The notes under the pieces were generated by a model. The model ran no database searches. It was given only the letters and a program-made list of their open reading frames with translations, and had not been told where the DNA came from. A stretch of DNA of 60,000 nucleotides from Adiantum capillus-veneris. Lineage: Eukaryota; Streptophyta; Polypodiopsida; Polypodiales; Pteridaceae. The DNA lies in assembly GCA_014529385.2 (NCBI GenBank), contig CM043967.1:79445278-79505277 (forward strand), given 5' to 3'. A program made the position numbers and the translations under genes. Shown piece by piece: positions 44,349-56,275 of this stretch (its first letter is position 1; the number at the start of each line of letters is the position of its first letter).

Positions 44349-44444
44349 GCTAGCCAAGTAAACCTTGGAAGTGAGAGATGGGCGTAAAATAGTCCGTTGC
44401 TTTGAGAGAAGGGTCGTAGAGTACTTATAAGCTCAAGTTCTAAA

Positions 44445-44456
44445 GCTCTGATACCA
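44445..44456 (-). other. tRNA-Met primer-binding site
   Basis: Minus strand TGGTATCAGAGC directly after the 5' LTR: the standard initiator-tRNA-Met site of plant copia elements. Confidence 0.95.
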
Positions 44457-44747
44457 TGTGAACTTGAGTGATATATAGAAGATAGAGTGAGAGAGTAGAG
44501 AAGGAGAGAATAGACAGAGAGATGGAGGTAGAGAAGAGAGAGAGGTGTGAGAGAGAAGGGAAGGGGGAGTTAACACCAAGTAGAGGGGAAAATTTGTATT
44601 TGAATTGCATACAACAACTGTTCCGGAAAAATACAGAGAGGAGTTCCTTTTATAGGCTTGGATAAGCAATCTAACTGTTGTTGGGATAAGGTATATGTGG
44701 TGAGGTTTGAACTCCGCTTAGGTGTAAAGTGCATTGCACTTTCAACA
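44457..44747 (-). repeat. 5' LTR of copia element
   Basis: Minus strand starts TGTTGAAAGTGCAATGC and ends CACTCAAGTTCACA, followed by the primer site. Confidence 0.95.
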
Positions 44748-44752
44748 GGGGC

Positions 44753-45950
44753 AGTGGCAGTCAGACTGAGACCCTAGGCTATTGCAGCAGCTCGTGAAAC
44801 TATTGATCATCTTGCTGATCTGGTTGGTGGGTAGTCATTGCCGGAAGCAGTCCTCATACGTTCCTGTAGCAGCAAGCAACGATGGCGTGGACGTTGCCAC
44901 CGCACTTGCAAGCCTCTGTGGCAGCGCACAAAGTGATGATGGTAACGATAGCAAAAATGATCTTCATGAATGTGGTTGAAGCCATTGCATCTAGTGTAAA
45001 GGTGATCTTACAGGATACGTAAAAGAAAGCATACCCAGATACTTATAAGACATTGCCACTAGTGCACCACCCTTGCACGGCTCTACAGCGTTTTCTGCAG
45101 CAATATAGTGTACCGAAGAGATCTTCATGATGACGGTTGAAAACTTGAACTTTGAAGTCATTGCGAGTGGTAGGTGTCTTCTCACATGAAAAAGAAGTAT
45201 TTGGGTAGGTCACAGGTGTCCAAATAGAAGGGACACGTGTTAAATGGTGTCTTTTCTTTCTCATGTGAGAAGAAAGTGTTGCCTATAAGGGAAAGGATTA
45301 AACCTAAATGAAATGACAGCCTGGATTTACAAACCTTATTGAAAATTGAACCTTTAATAAAGCCAAATGGATGGTCAAGATTGGGGAAGGAGATGGATCG
45401 ACGGTGCAGACGCAGCCGCAGAAGGGGAGACAAAAGAGAACACTTTCGAAACGGTTTGTAAAGGGAGGGTTAAGAGAGGCGGAGATTTTTTTGTGGACTG
45501 TTTTTGCGAGGGTCGAAGGTGGCCGGCTTTCTTTTGGCAAGGTGAGCCTTCGGGCTTACCCTCCCAAACCCAAAGGGTCAACTAAATTAAAGCTTCACAT
45601 TTTCCTTCTCGTATTTTCCTTGGGTGGTCCCGAGCCCCTAAAGTTGCAAATCCCCACATCAAAAGACATGCTTAATCTTAGATGCCAATTTGGTGTGAAA
45701 CTCGAGTCATGCCCCCTTTTTATGATTTGCAATTCCTCTTTCCAACTCATGTACAAATTCACCCTGAGATCTTGTCATCTATGTTGCATATTTAAATTAG
45801 TAGCCCAACGAACTAGGCATACTCTATATAAAACAGATACAAACAGGGGGAACACTCGAGGCGCATGGCCTTCTCTCCAACTTCTCCTCGGCTTCTTTGC
45901 CGATAAAAATATGACAAAAAATAATTCCTTTTTACACTAATTCTCCTAAA
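44753..45950. other. No gene recognised; TATA-like promoter motif near 45825
   Basis: The pre-insertion locus of the copia element continues here. A 189-codon frame (45371-45940) has no domain and changes composition along its length. ACTCTATATAAAACAG at about 45820-45835 is a good TATA context, perhaps of an old LTR, but no downstream gene is apparent. Confidence 0.3.
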
Positions 45951-46337
45951 TCTTAGCTACTTCACATGCAAAACTTCAACATGCACATTGTTGGTCACCT
46001 GGATTTTGTCCGTTCGCTCCATTAGAAGAAATCTAATATGGTTGCTTCGTTCTCCTCTCTTGAGGCACCATTGAAACATGTTTGTAAAGGCTATTTTTTT
46101 AGTACAATGTAGAATTTTAAGTTTCCAAAGGATGCTTTTGTGCAGGCTACTCACAAGTTACAGCTTGTCCAAGAACCCATCGATGTAATTGTTTGAAGTC
46201 GTTCTAAAAGTCCATTCAAAGCATCCAAAACAATCTTTTTTTTGCAGTTATAGGTAAAAAGAATAAAATCTCTGATGTGTTTCACGTGTGAGAGATCAAG
46301 AAGGGTTTTCTCTCAATTACAATCGCCATAAAAAGAG

Positions 46338-46850
46338 GTATAACTAAACTTTGGTATTAGAGATATGGTCATCTTAGTAATGTTTTGTTAAAAAAGATGC
46401 AAAAACATGGGATGGGTGTGCATATGCCTACAATCTCATATATGCATGAACTTTGTGATGTTTGCTTGATGGGGCATGCAACAAAGGAGTAACAAAGGAA
46501 GGCCTTTCCATGAGAGAGTAACGATAGAGCACAAGGTCCTCTAGGGTTGATACATGTGAGTCTTTGTGGTAAAATATCTACTTCTACTTTGGGTGGTTCT
46601 TTCTACCTTGTGTTGTTACTTGATAAATTTAGCAATCATTCATGAGAAGGCTAACGTTTTGCACAAGTTTAAATCGTTGCACAAGCTCGTAGAAGATAAT
46701 AAGAAAAGAAAGTTAAGGATAAGCACACATTTACACAAGATAAAATGAATTGAATGACTATTGCACCCAGTATGCCATCAAGTGTCAGCTCACTACTACT
46801 CAGGCACCACGATCAAATGGAGTTGTGGAGTACTTCTATGAAACTATTTA
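46338..46850 (+). pseudogene. copia GAG-pre-integrase and integrase relic
   Basis: One frame with stops: LWY-stop-RYGHLSNVLLKKMQKHG, ELCDVCLMGHATKE (zinc finger CxxC), stop, GPLGLIHVSLCGKISTSTLG (core start with Asp replaced by Ser), GGSFYLVLLLDKFSNHS, EKANVLHKFKSLHKLVE. After a deletion that removes the second Asp region, TTTQAPRSNGVVEYFYET retains the catalytic Glu. Confidence 0.85.
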
Positions 46851-46940
46851 ATTTACCCTTGTGTTCTGACTTCCCCCACCCAATCCCACACGTTATTGAG
46901 CACTCTCTCTCATTCCGAATTTGGCTCATAGACTTTTATT

Positions 46941-46942
<2 letters not shown>

Positions 46943-47031
<89 letters not shown>
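46943..47031. repeat. (TC)n(AC)n compound microsatellite
   Basis: CT units at 46943-46988 join CA units at 46993-47030. Confidence 0.97.
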
Positions 47032-47032
<1 letters not shown>

Positions 47033-47479
47033 TGTATATCATGTATCTTGTATCTTTTCTCTTGTAGTGGAGTCATTTATAGGATATCCCAAAGGAAAAG
47101 GACCTAGAGATGTGGGAAGGGAAATACCTAGAGTACGTCCTATAAAGGGGGTGCCCAGAAATGGTATGACACGTTAGGAGAATAATCCCAACTCTAATAA
47201 TAATGCCATATCATCCTAAAATAATTTAAAAACACATGCAAAGCCAATTGGCCATACAATCATGAGATGCCACCATCTAGTAATGTCATCTCTCAAACAT
47301 CGTCTCTTCAACACAAGATGGTCTTTAACGAAGTTACCCAAAAGTGATATTATAAACGGTTCATGCAACTTTCTATCCTCTAGTTTTTTAAACCCACTTA
47401 GGCAAGACTCTTCCTTCCTTGAGAGCTTCTTGCTCTTCACACACAATCTCCTCTACATCATGAGGTGTCACATGCTGAT

Positions 47480-47970
47480 CCAAATATTGATTAAGGCAAT
47501 CTTTTGTGATTCTTCTTCACAAAAGAAGAAAGCAAACCTTCAAATACATCATGTGTTTGGACATAAGGTATATTAAAAGTAGCCATAGGTTGAGCATCAA
47601 TTTCCACAAATATTATACCAGACTCTCAAAATTCTTATTTGTAGTTGGATTGTAGAGTCTAACCTTTGTTGCCACTGATATGCCCCACAAAAATACATAT
47701 AATTGTGTTATCATCAAGCTTTCCAAGCAATTACTAAGAAACATGAACAATAAGCAAGACAACAAAAAACACAAAGATAATTGATTAAATGATTTTTTTC
47801 ATACCAAGCCTCATATGAAGTAATGGTATTTAAGGCACAAGTAGGACATATGGAGTAATGGTCTTCAAGGAACAAATAGGATATCTATTCAAAACATGTG
47901 TTGCACAAGTAGCTACCTCCATCCATAGCTTTTAAGGCAAGCTCTTAGCTTGAGCATACATCTAGCCATC
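47480..47970 (-). pseudogene. copia integrase C-terminal relic
   Basis: Minus strand shows CATHVLNRYPICSLKTITPYV, then LLGKLDDNTIICIFVGH, KG and TLQSNYK: the copia integrase end, where NRxPTxxxxxxTPYE and the KCIFVGY-type strand are expected. Several stops. Opposite strand to the relic at 46338-46850, so a different insertion. Confidence 0.7.
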
Positions 47971-47999
47971 TCCATCAAAGGCCAGTGAAGGCAGCAACA

Positions 48000-48490
48000 G
48001 TCAGTTAGTAGGCGGCTGGACTGAAAATTTCTAGAAGCTTTGAGTTAGAAGACAAATACTACGGTAATTGTGATAGTGCACAGTCAAAAACTCCGTCTGA
48101 CAACTATAAATAGGAGCCATTTCAATTTTAGGGCATCTCGTCCATGGATAGCTAATCCAAGACCCAATCCTAGTGCTCTCATTGTATTATATACACTTTT
48201 AATCCAAGGTTCTCTTTCTTGTACTTACAAAGCATCATTCTACTTATTCTAAACATTAATATACAATTCCAATTCTAGTACTCTAGTCTGATCTGATCTG
48301 AACTAGTTTCAATTTCCATTTCCAGTGGTGTCTATTTTCAGTCCAATAGTCTTATCTAATCTGAACTAAAGTTTGTTTGTCTGAAGTTTCTAACTACTTT
48401 GAATAAGTCTAAACACCAACCCGGAATAGCTATCTAAAAGAGACGATCTCATTCCATTTGGGGGATCACAGTGGCTTGAGCTGAATTGCT
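48000..48490 (+). promoter_or_regulatory. Probable 5' LTR / promoter of Ty3-2
   Basis: ACTATAAATAGGAGCC (TATA at 48105-48112) followed by an A/T-rich transcribed leader and, 40-50 bases before the gag ATG, TTTGGGGGATCACAGTGG, which could be a primer site. The LTR start is not visible, and the visible part of the 3' LTR (59406-60000) shows no obvious match, so this is inferred from position. Confidence 0.4.
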
Positions 48491-48534
48491 CACTGATATA
48501 AACCATCTTCCATTTGGTATTTATATTGTCAGTC

Positions 48535-49200
48535 ATGCCACCCAAAAGACCTGCACAAAGTAAGAAGTCAGCAACAAGGTTGAATGATGAATCAAATCAT
48601 GTTAGCTCAACTCCAAAGGAATTGCAGCATAGCTTTGAGACTAAACAGGAGCCAAGGGATGAGAAACTGCTGAGGAATCCAAGGATTCTCAACATTCCTC
48701 TCATTCTAGACGCCACCAAGAAGAGAGATCAAAACACAAATGTTGATCCCATGGATCATAGAGGAGCCATAAACTTGTAGAGGATGTGGTAGTAGAAGGA
48801 GACACCACACTGCACAAAGGTCAAGCAAGAAGAAGCTAGATGTGACAGTGTCTGAAACTGAATATGGTGATTGGAAAGCGGACACTGATATAGTATAGGG
48901 CAGATCAAAAGATAAGAAGCTAGTTTACAAAACCAGATTCACTCATACTCAAAATAGTTCTAATCTAAAACTCATTTTTGGTATTCAAAGGTGAGAAGAA
49001 AGACGACCTTGTATTTCATATCCAAGCCTTTAAACAGTATGCTGAATTGAAGGACATTGATGAAGATGAATGGGGGGACAAGACACTTAAGGAGGTAGCA
49101 AGAAAATGGTATTACATTATCCAGCTTGTCAACCTAGGTCCTACAACAAGTTGATCAAAGCCTTCAAACTGGAGTATTCAAGAAAACGACCAATCTAGAA
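48535..49200 (+). pseudogene. gag of Ty3-2
   Basis: ATG at 48535 (MPPKRPAQSKKSATRLND), a basic N-terminus. Stops follow, then FKGEKKDDLVFHIQAFKQYA and DKTLKEVARKWYY, a recognisable gag core. The remainder of gag and all of the protease are deleted before the RT start near 49195. Confidence 0.65.
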
Positions 49201-49475
49201 TTTGTTGAGGAACTCCTACATGAATTTAAGGATGTGTTTTCTGATGATCTTCTTGGCATGCATCCAAGGTAGTAGAACATGTTATAGATCTATATCCAGT
49301 AAACATGATTTAAGAGCACCTTACAAATTCAACATTAACAAGCTTAAAGAACTTAAGCTACATCTTGATGATTTATTGAAAAAGGGTTCTATCGAACGCA
49401 AGTGCACTAACAAGCTTAAAGAACTTAAGCTACATCTTGATGATTTATTGAAAAAGGGTTCTATCATCACAAGTG
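49195..49475 (+). pseudogene. Ty3-2 reverse transcriptase, N-terminal part
   Basis: EFVEELLHEFKDVFSDDLLG is the pre-RT linker of Ty3 elements. KFNINKLKELKLHLDDLLKK is the RT start, doubled by the 72-bp duplication. The RT is cut after ITS by CACTA-2 and resumes at about 56800 with SPWHSPMLY. Confidence 0.85.
49336..49475. repeat. 72-bp in-frame tandem duplication in RT
   Basis: AACAAGCTTAAAGAACTTAA starts at 49337 and 49409. It doubles 24 codons (NKLKELKLHLDDLLKKGSI...). The second copy ends at the CACTA-2 terminus. Confidence 0.95.
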
Positions 49476-49539
49476 CACTACAAGAGGTTGTGTGCACTTG
49501 TGATGTTTTTAGTGACAGAAATACATTGGGTTTTAATAC

Positions 49540-49725
49540 TCCCCAGTGTCGCTAAGACCGTCGCTAATAGCATTGATACGGAGACTTCTCTATAATCGTC
49601 GCTACATGCATCCTATGGCCATCGCTATATAGTGATGCATATAGCGATGTTAATAGCGACGCTTAAAGGCTACCTATAGCGATGCTTATAGGGACATTGC
49701 AGAGCCTTATATAGCGACGCCCGAC
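49540..49725. repeat. CACTA-2 left subterminal repeats
   Basis: At least eight variants of GTCGCTA / TAGCGAC(G), both orientations, matching the right end. Confidence 0.8.
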
Positions 49726-49996
49726 AGTAAACATTTTGGTGGTAGTGCATCCATTAACCATATTGAATGTTTCAACAATAGAGTAAACATAAATGAATCC
49801 ATGATAAGCCCAAATTCACCTTGAAAGAAAGTGCAAGCTTAGGTATAGACCCAAAGTAGTCACCCACAAGACAATATAACCATTAACTCCATCATCCATA
49901 GTATTGTTTGCAATAAAGATACAAAACTCACAAAAGTAAATTGATGAAAGTAAATCAATGACAATTGTACACATCATAGGTAAAATCACTTGATTG
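49726..49996. other. No gene recognised
   Basis: AT-rich interior of CACTA-2 up to the TTAA element. Confidence 0.4.
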
Positions 49997-50000
49997 TTAA

Positions 50001-51322
50001 CACTAGGTTGGTAATGGGACACTTTTATGTCCTGTTAAGTGACCATTTTCCTTGAATTATGTCAAGAGTTTCAAAATGTATTTTGAGGTGCTATCTATCT
50101 AGAAATTTGTCTCATAAGCTGAAAAAAACTCGACATTTTTTTGGAATATCAATTCCATCTTTAACCTTGTCTTTGCACAACATTTCACAACCTAAACTGT
50201 GTGAAAAAACAAGTCATGTTTTTGGCTTTTTTCAACTTTTTGCTACTATACCACTCTAGAATTCATGTTTGTGAGCTCTATAATGCTAGAGAACTATCTT
50301 TAGTAGTCCTCAACATGTCCTGATTCTTCTAGGGAGAAATAAATGTTAAAGTTGTAAGTTATGACCAAATTACAAAAATTGTCAAATACTGTTTTTTAGC
50401 CAATTTTAGCTCTTCTATGATTTTTTTGGTGGCTTTCATGATATCCAAATGCATTTTTTATTTTCTATGTCGCATATTGTAACATAAAGCTAATATTCCT
50501 TGAGTTTTGGGACACCTAATACCCTATTTTGCATAGTACACAACGATGGTTGATTTTTTCAATTATAGAAGAAAATGAAACATTCTAGTATATCAAGTAT
50601 AGCTTGATATATATTGCTAGTTTCTTGTGACAACTATATGCATTTTGTAGGTAGTAACCATATCTAGTCATAAGGATCAAATTTGGCTAGATATTGAATA
50701 GTTTCTATGGGATTCTACAACTCATAATGTTGAACCCAGTTTTTCCATGTTTGCTGTATTTAGCACTTCATCTTTGTCCCCAAGATTCCCCTTGGTAAGA
50801 AATGTATTATTCTTTTGACATGCTCCATGGCTCCTTATGAACCTAAATGACAAAAGGGAACTAAGAAAACATGCATATATTATTTGTATTTAGCGTAGCT
50901 ATAGAAACTTTGATGATAGGTTTTCAGAATGGTAAAAATTCAAATTTTTTGTACCTATTTCTTTTGGCAAAACAAAAAATAGTGAGTGAGAAGCAATCAT
51001 ATGTTCTGATCACCAACCCATTGAAGTTAACTAGGGAATTTATCTCAAGTCCTACAAAAATACCTAATCTTATTTTTATGCAACAAAACATAAGAAATGA
51101 CTGTTTTTGATGAAAATGTACTGGTCCATCAACTTTGGAGGCTTGGTGTGACCAAAAGATGAGAAATTTTACAAGTTTCTTATTTTTTCCATGTGTAGTA
51201 GGCCTTGAACTATAACCTCATGAAAGGATTTTACAAAATGATTGGATCTACTATGTTTTTGGAGGTTTTTTTCAAAACCGTGAAGGGACACTTTTATGTC
51301 CTGTTAGGTTACCAACCTAGTG
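50001..51322. mobile_element. TTAA-flanked inverted-repeat DNA transposon, copy 2
   Basis: 1322 bp, ends CACTAGGTTGGTAA inverted perfectly (14 bp), flanked by TTAA at 49997-50000 and 51323-51326. Near-identical to 9744-11081 except for one 18-bp terminal duplication and scattered changes. The shared frame (50871-51110) is shortened here by a T-run change. Same orientation of the internal hairpin motif GGACACTTTTATGTCC at both ends. Confidence 0.85.
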
Positions 51323-51762
51323 TTAAACTTTGCAAATGTAATAGTTACAACACCATTGTCATTATTGAGAAAATATGCATGGTTTTCCAATAGTTACAAA
51401 AAGACGTATACATGTCATCTCATGATACATATGCTATGACAAAAGGAAACTAATTTTATCTAGCTATGGCTAGATTGACGTCGTCCAATCAGATATCTCA
51501 TCGCGTCCAAGCGGCGTATCTGTCGGATTTTGCAAAAAAAAACAATAAGATAGCTTTTTGTAAGTATGAACATACAAGTTACAAAACAATACAACAAATA
51601 GAAAAGAGTAAACCCTAATACTAACATACCGCCGCGAAAACTCAGAATGTCCATCAGGGCATTTAAGCCCTTCCTGCCTGTGTACTCGCGCTCGTACGAT
51701 GTGGGGTCTGGTTCTGTCTCATTGACGACTATTCAAAACATACAAAGAATCCATTATGTTAG

Positions 51763-51990
51763 AATTTTTCCATGATTCCACAATCTTGAGTAAAATGCTT
51801 TTTGTCGATTTGTTCCACCCTAATATCCTCTATAATCGATCCTCAAAATCTCTTGAAGCATGCCGAAGTAAGTGAGTTCCACTACCACAGGATCTGCATC
51901 AGAGAACCGTCGTCGACTAGACTATTCAAATTTTTCCATGATTCCACAATCTTGAGTAAAATGCTTTTTGTCGATTCGTTCCACCCTAAA
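51763..51990. repeat. Pair of ~60-bp direct repeats
   Basis: TTTTTCCATGATTCCACAAT through GTTCCACCCTAA occurs at about 51763-51823 and 51929-51989, with one or two mismatches. It lies in the 3' part of the CACTA-2 transposase gene. Confidence 0.85.
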
Positions 51991-52059
51991 ATGTCGACCT
52001 TTACACCATACTGTTGTGTATGACTTATACTACAACCAACAAAGATTATGAGTGATCGT

Positions 52060-55000
52060 TCAAACATCTAGAAAGTCACTAGTTGTACATTGCAAACTTA
52101 CCTTTGTCTTGCAACCCCGAGAGTACTCCCACTCCTCCTCAGTCACTTCTTCACCGCACTGTTGTACCCTTTTCAATCGGTTTTGCAACCATGTTAAGCT
52201 CATGAATGTTGGTAGGCTCTCTAGGCCCGTTGGATAATGCATCGGTGGTCGTCTTCCCCGTCTCCACTTGATACGTGGCCTTTGTCGCTCTTGCTTTCCA
52301 TCCTCGTATTGTGGAATCCACTTTTGCATCACTGGATTATGAAGCATGCAAAATCGATTGATTTTAGCCTCTAGATCTTCCGTCATCTTCTTCTCAACAC
52401 CGAGATTTCACATGACAGTCCCAGATAAGCGCTCATCATCTATGGTTCTCCATAGCGTGTCCCGGGCTTTATTCAATCTGTCTAGCCACTCTCTAATGTA
52501 AGCTAGGGACTCTGATACCAACCAACCTTCTGCCATGCTACCCTTCGGACGTGCCTTCTGACACACATATCCCTTAAGTGTTTTCATGAAACGTTCTAAA
52601 AAGAACATCCATCTGGAATGTACTGTGCCAGCTATTTCCACCTCATCAACTATGTGAACAAGAAGGTGCACCTGAATGGTTAGCATGGTAGTAGGACAGT
52701 GTTTCTCAAACATGCATAGAACCTCCACAGCATTTAGTTTGGCAAATGGTATGGAGTCTACATTGATCTCCTTTTGTGAGATCCATTGCACCAACTTCGC
52801 AAGTTTGTAGATTGTGTTGCGGACGTCTGGAGACAAACATCCCTTAATGGCCACTGGTAAAATAAACTGCAAAACACGCCTAGCAATAATATTAAAGTCC
52901 ACAAACGATTTTGTTACACAATTACCACTATGATATATCCACTTCAAACATACCTGACACATTTTATGACAGTTGTGTGACTTCAAATCGGTAAGCTTTC
53001 CTTCTTTAGTGAAACACGTTCGGAGCGAGTGAATTACACCAGTGGGGGTCTGCACAGATCGAATGGTCTCTTTTACTTTGCATTCTTGGGCTCCTGTGAA
53101 TATCCACGGTGCTTTAGGGAGTTTTTATCGATCCATCGGATGTTGCCTACGATCAATATTGATCCATACAATCCACATTTCTAAGGTCAACCTTGGCTCC
53201 CAAAGTATCTTTCTTACTGATCAGATGGTCCCATAGTAGACTACCCACATTCTTGAATATGTGCATTGGATCGAGCAAGTGATTGATCATGAGTCAGGGC
53301 CAATATAGTAACTCGTACCATAAAGAGAGTCTCTTCATCCCTGGGGGCAAACCATCATCACGCATCTCCTTCTACTCTAACCAAGCTTGTGCAAACATAC
53401 TCGGTGGCTCTCTTCCCAAAAATCCGTTATGTAACACATGATTCTCTAGAAGATACGCTTGATGACCTTTGTAGATTTTCTTCTTCAATGAAGGCACCCG
53501 ACGTGCATTTAGTCTAGGTCCACATGTGACACATGCTCTGTATCAACTTGTTTGAAGCCCTGCATGTATACACATGACAATAGATAAGCTTGAGAAAAAC
53601 CAAGATTTACATTGTTTGAGTTTGAGTGTAAATCATCTCAGCATTTTGTTAGTCCAAGATAGCCATGCATGGTCGACATTAGAATTCCTTTGATTAAAGC
53701 ATTCCGTCAACCTGTGTGTCGGCTCATATCAACCACTTCTATGCCAATCCACAATTTTTGTAGCTCTTCCAATAGTGGATGAAGATACACATCCATATTC
53801 TTCACTTTATACCTCCCCGGCACAATCAAGCTTAGCCATAGGTGCCCCGTCTTGGTAGTCAACCACGGGGGAATGTTTTAGTTCACGATGACAATGGGCC
53901 ATACACTGTAAAATGTTGATCTTTGACCAAATGGATTAACACCATCCATAGCTAGGCCTAGGTGCAAATTTTGAGCTTCTCTAGAAAAATCCGGCCATGT
54001 TTCATCTATATGTTTCCAGGCTGCACAATCTGCAGGAATCCGTAGCACACCATTCGAAAATTTATTCTCCTCATGCCATGATGCTAGGGTGGCCATGGAC
54101 TTACATTCGAAGAAATTCTTGATGCGAGGAAGCAAAGGAAAATGTCGCAAAACCTTTTGCGGAATTTTTGTTCCTTGGAGATCTACTCGATATCTCTCAA
54201 AATCACATTTCAAACACTTCTCCATGTCTACGTATTTACCTCTGAAAATAATGCAGTCGCTAGGACAAGCGCGAATCGAATTGTAATCCATCCACAAGTT
54301 TTCAATATCTTTCTTGCTTCCTCTCTGGAATCTGGCATCACATTATCAGCTGGCAGTATGTGCTCTTTGAGCAATCTACACAACGAAAAAAATGCAGTAC
54401 ACTTGTGTAAGTAATCTATCAGATCATTATACATCTAGAGTTTTTTATTAAAGTAAACACATTGTAATAGATCACCTGAAAAGCATTGTGATGCTAGTGT
54501 CACTCCATCCAAATAGAGAAATTTACATAGCGAAAAAAATACGGTACACTTGTGTAAGTAATCTATCAGATCATTATACATCTAAAGTTTTTTATTAAAG
54601 TAAACACATTGTAATAGATCACCTGAAAAGCACTATCACTCCATCCAAACTTTGCCTGCATGTTGAGAAGAACCAAGAGCCCCTTCAATCTAGACACACG
54701 TGCTCTATCATACAAGAACGTATCGGCTTCACTTTTTATATCATCATAGATAAGCCTTTCTGAATCCATGATCATCTCGATCATTTCATTGATCTTGGGC
54801 TCAAACATTGCCTCGTTGGGAATGTGGTCTACAGGATGATCCTCTGAGCTGTTAGAGGATACATCTTGTGGCCTCACGTATGCTGCTTGACCAAAGCGCC
54901 TGTGAACACGTCTATTGGGCTGCAAGATTGTTGCCTGTTGGCCAGCGTCAGTCCGATGAGTTATAATTGGCAATAAATCGATCTATAATAGATGGATCGA

Positions 55001-55142
55001 ACTCGCCAAATTTGTGAATGTGCTGCAAGGAAACGCGTCTTGTCCGTCGCACAGCATGCTTGCATTGATTACAAGGACATAATATCCTTGTTGAGAGATA
55101 GGTCTTCCGGTTGGACGGGCCCACATCCTCTTCACTACTCAT
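52060..55142 (-). pseudogene. TNP2-type CACTA transposase (CACTA-2)
   Basis: Minus strand, in order: transposase-associated zinc domain (ILCPCNQCKHAVRRTRR, 55142-54948); an acidic region and LLNMQAKFGWSDSAFQ; an intron; MDYNSIRACPSDCIIFRGKY; KCLKCDFERYRVDLQG; KVLRHFPLLPRIK; DGVNPFGQRS; a TAA; PPWLTTKTGHLWLSLIVPG; DVYLHPLLEELQKLW; then LLDPMHIFKNVGSLLWDHL. The DUF4218 region follows (LTIQVHLLVHIVDEVEIAG, FMKTLKGYVCQKARPKGSMA) to 52408, and a C-terminal exon (52386-52060, EEVTEEEWEYSRGCKTKVSL). Similar to CACTA-1 throughout. Several stops and frameshifts. Confidence 0.9.
54376..54660. repeat. 147-bp tandem duplication of intron and exon edge
   Basis: ACTTGTGTAAGTAATCTATC begins at 54401 and 54548. 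Similarity runs from the intron through CACTCCATCCAAA at the exon end, so the 3' edge of an exon is partly doubled. Confidence 0.9.
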
Positions 55143-55209
55143 AATGAAGGTAAAAACCTTATAACCTAGACATAAATTAGATTTAATCTTCTATTGGCAT
55201 CCTCCGTCT

Positions 55210-55212
<3 letters not shown>

Positions 55213-55261
<49 letters not shown>
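55213..55261. repeat. (CT)n microsatellite
   Basis: About 24 CT units just upstream of the CACTA-2 transposase start. A CT-rich tract also lies at 56270-56412. Confidence 0.95.
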
Positions 55262-55264
<3 letters not shown>

Positions 55265-55639
55265 CACACTATAAACTACCTCACATTCTCTAGTCATGTC
55301 CAATCTCTGCACACCTCAGTCTAGAGGTGCACAGAGATCAAAACTACCGGGTTATAATCTCATCTTTATTGGTCAATGCATATATTTGTGGGTACGAGGA
55401 ATCTACACACCCACTTCTACATGATAGTGCATGTAGTGGGTAAAACCCCTTTGCCTCTTCTCTAGTTGTAGCATTTCACAGCATCTTAACATCTCTTCAT
55501 AGTAGATCTTTGTTCGAGGGATTACTTAGTACATTACATGTTGGCCTCCAATCTAAGTATCATGCCGTTGAAATCTTTCCAACTTAAGGTCGCATCCGTA
55601 GAGAGCAAGAGAGGGATCACCGTTCGTCTAGCTCTAATT

Positions 55640-56275
55640 TTTTTTACCATAATCGTGAAGGTAGACTCTAATATAAAAACTCAATCCAAAATCTAATCTT
55701 AAATCTAGCCTAATTGAACACGTGGTGACTCACGGCTAATTGAATATGGTTAGTGTGTGAGTTAATAGGTGTCAGATTTTAATGGGAATATACATATTGT
55801 TGTGTAACTAGTGTTTGCTCTTTGGGCAAAGCGCGCCTTCATTGACATGCACTAAAATCTAACTTAAATCTAATCTAATCTTGAATCGAATATAAATCTA
55901 GATCTAATCTAATTTTAAACTCAAAATAAACCTAAATCTAATATAATCTTAAATCTAACCTAAACCTAAATGTAAATTAATTTAAATTTAAATTTAATCT
56001 AGTTAATCTTAAATCTTGTCTTAATCTTAAATCTAAATCTAATCTTATATTAAACTCAACATAAACTTAAATCGAACATAATCTTAAATTCTAAACCTAA
56101 ATGTAATCTAGCTTAAATATAACATAGCTAGCTAATCTTTAATACTACCCTAATTTAAAATCTAACCTAATCTTAATCTAACGTAAATCTAAAAATCTAA
56201 CCTAATTTTAAACTCAACATAAACATAAATCTAAATGTAATCTAACTTAATCTAATTTAAATCTTAACCTAATCT
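55640..56275. repeat. Degenerate AATCTAACCTAAA-type array
   Basis: About 600 bases made almost entirely of TCTAA, TTAAA and CCTAAA words in changing order, with no fixed period. It resembles strongly diverged telomere-like repeats (CCCTAAA) but exact telomere units are absent. No coding sequence. Confidence 0.7.

Larger units (their letters stand above)
41056..44747 (-). mobile_element. copia element with both LTRs, internally deleted
   Basis: LTRs 41056-41346 and 44457-44747 (291 bp each; 19 mismatches by hand count), flanked by GGGGC on both sides (41051-41055, 44748-44752). Minus orientation: 5' LTR at the right, tRNA-Met primer site 44445-44456, polypurine tract 41347-41357. gag, protease remains, integrase N-terminus, RT C-terminal half and RNase H are visible; the integrase core and the RT N-terminus are gone. 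This is the cleanest element boundary in the window. Confidence 0.96.

Noticed and set aside
45371-45940. 189-codon plus-strand frame
   Set aside because: No domain, changing composition, overlaps other frames of similar length on the opposite strand; not supported as a gene.
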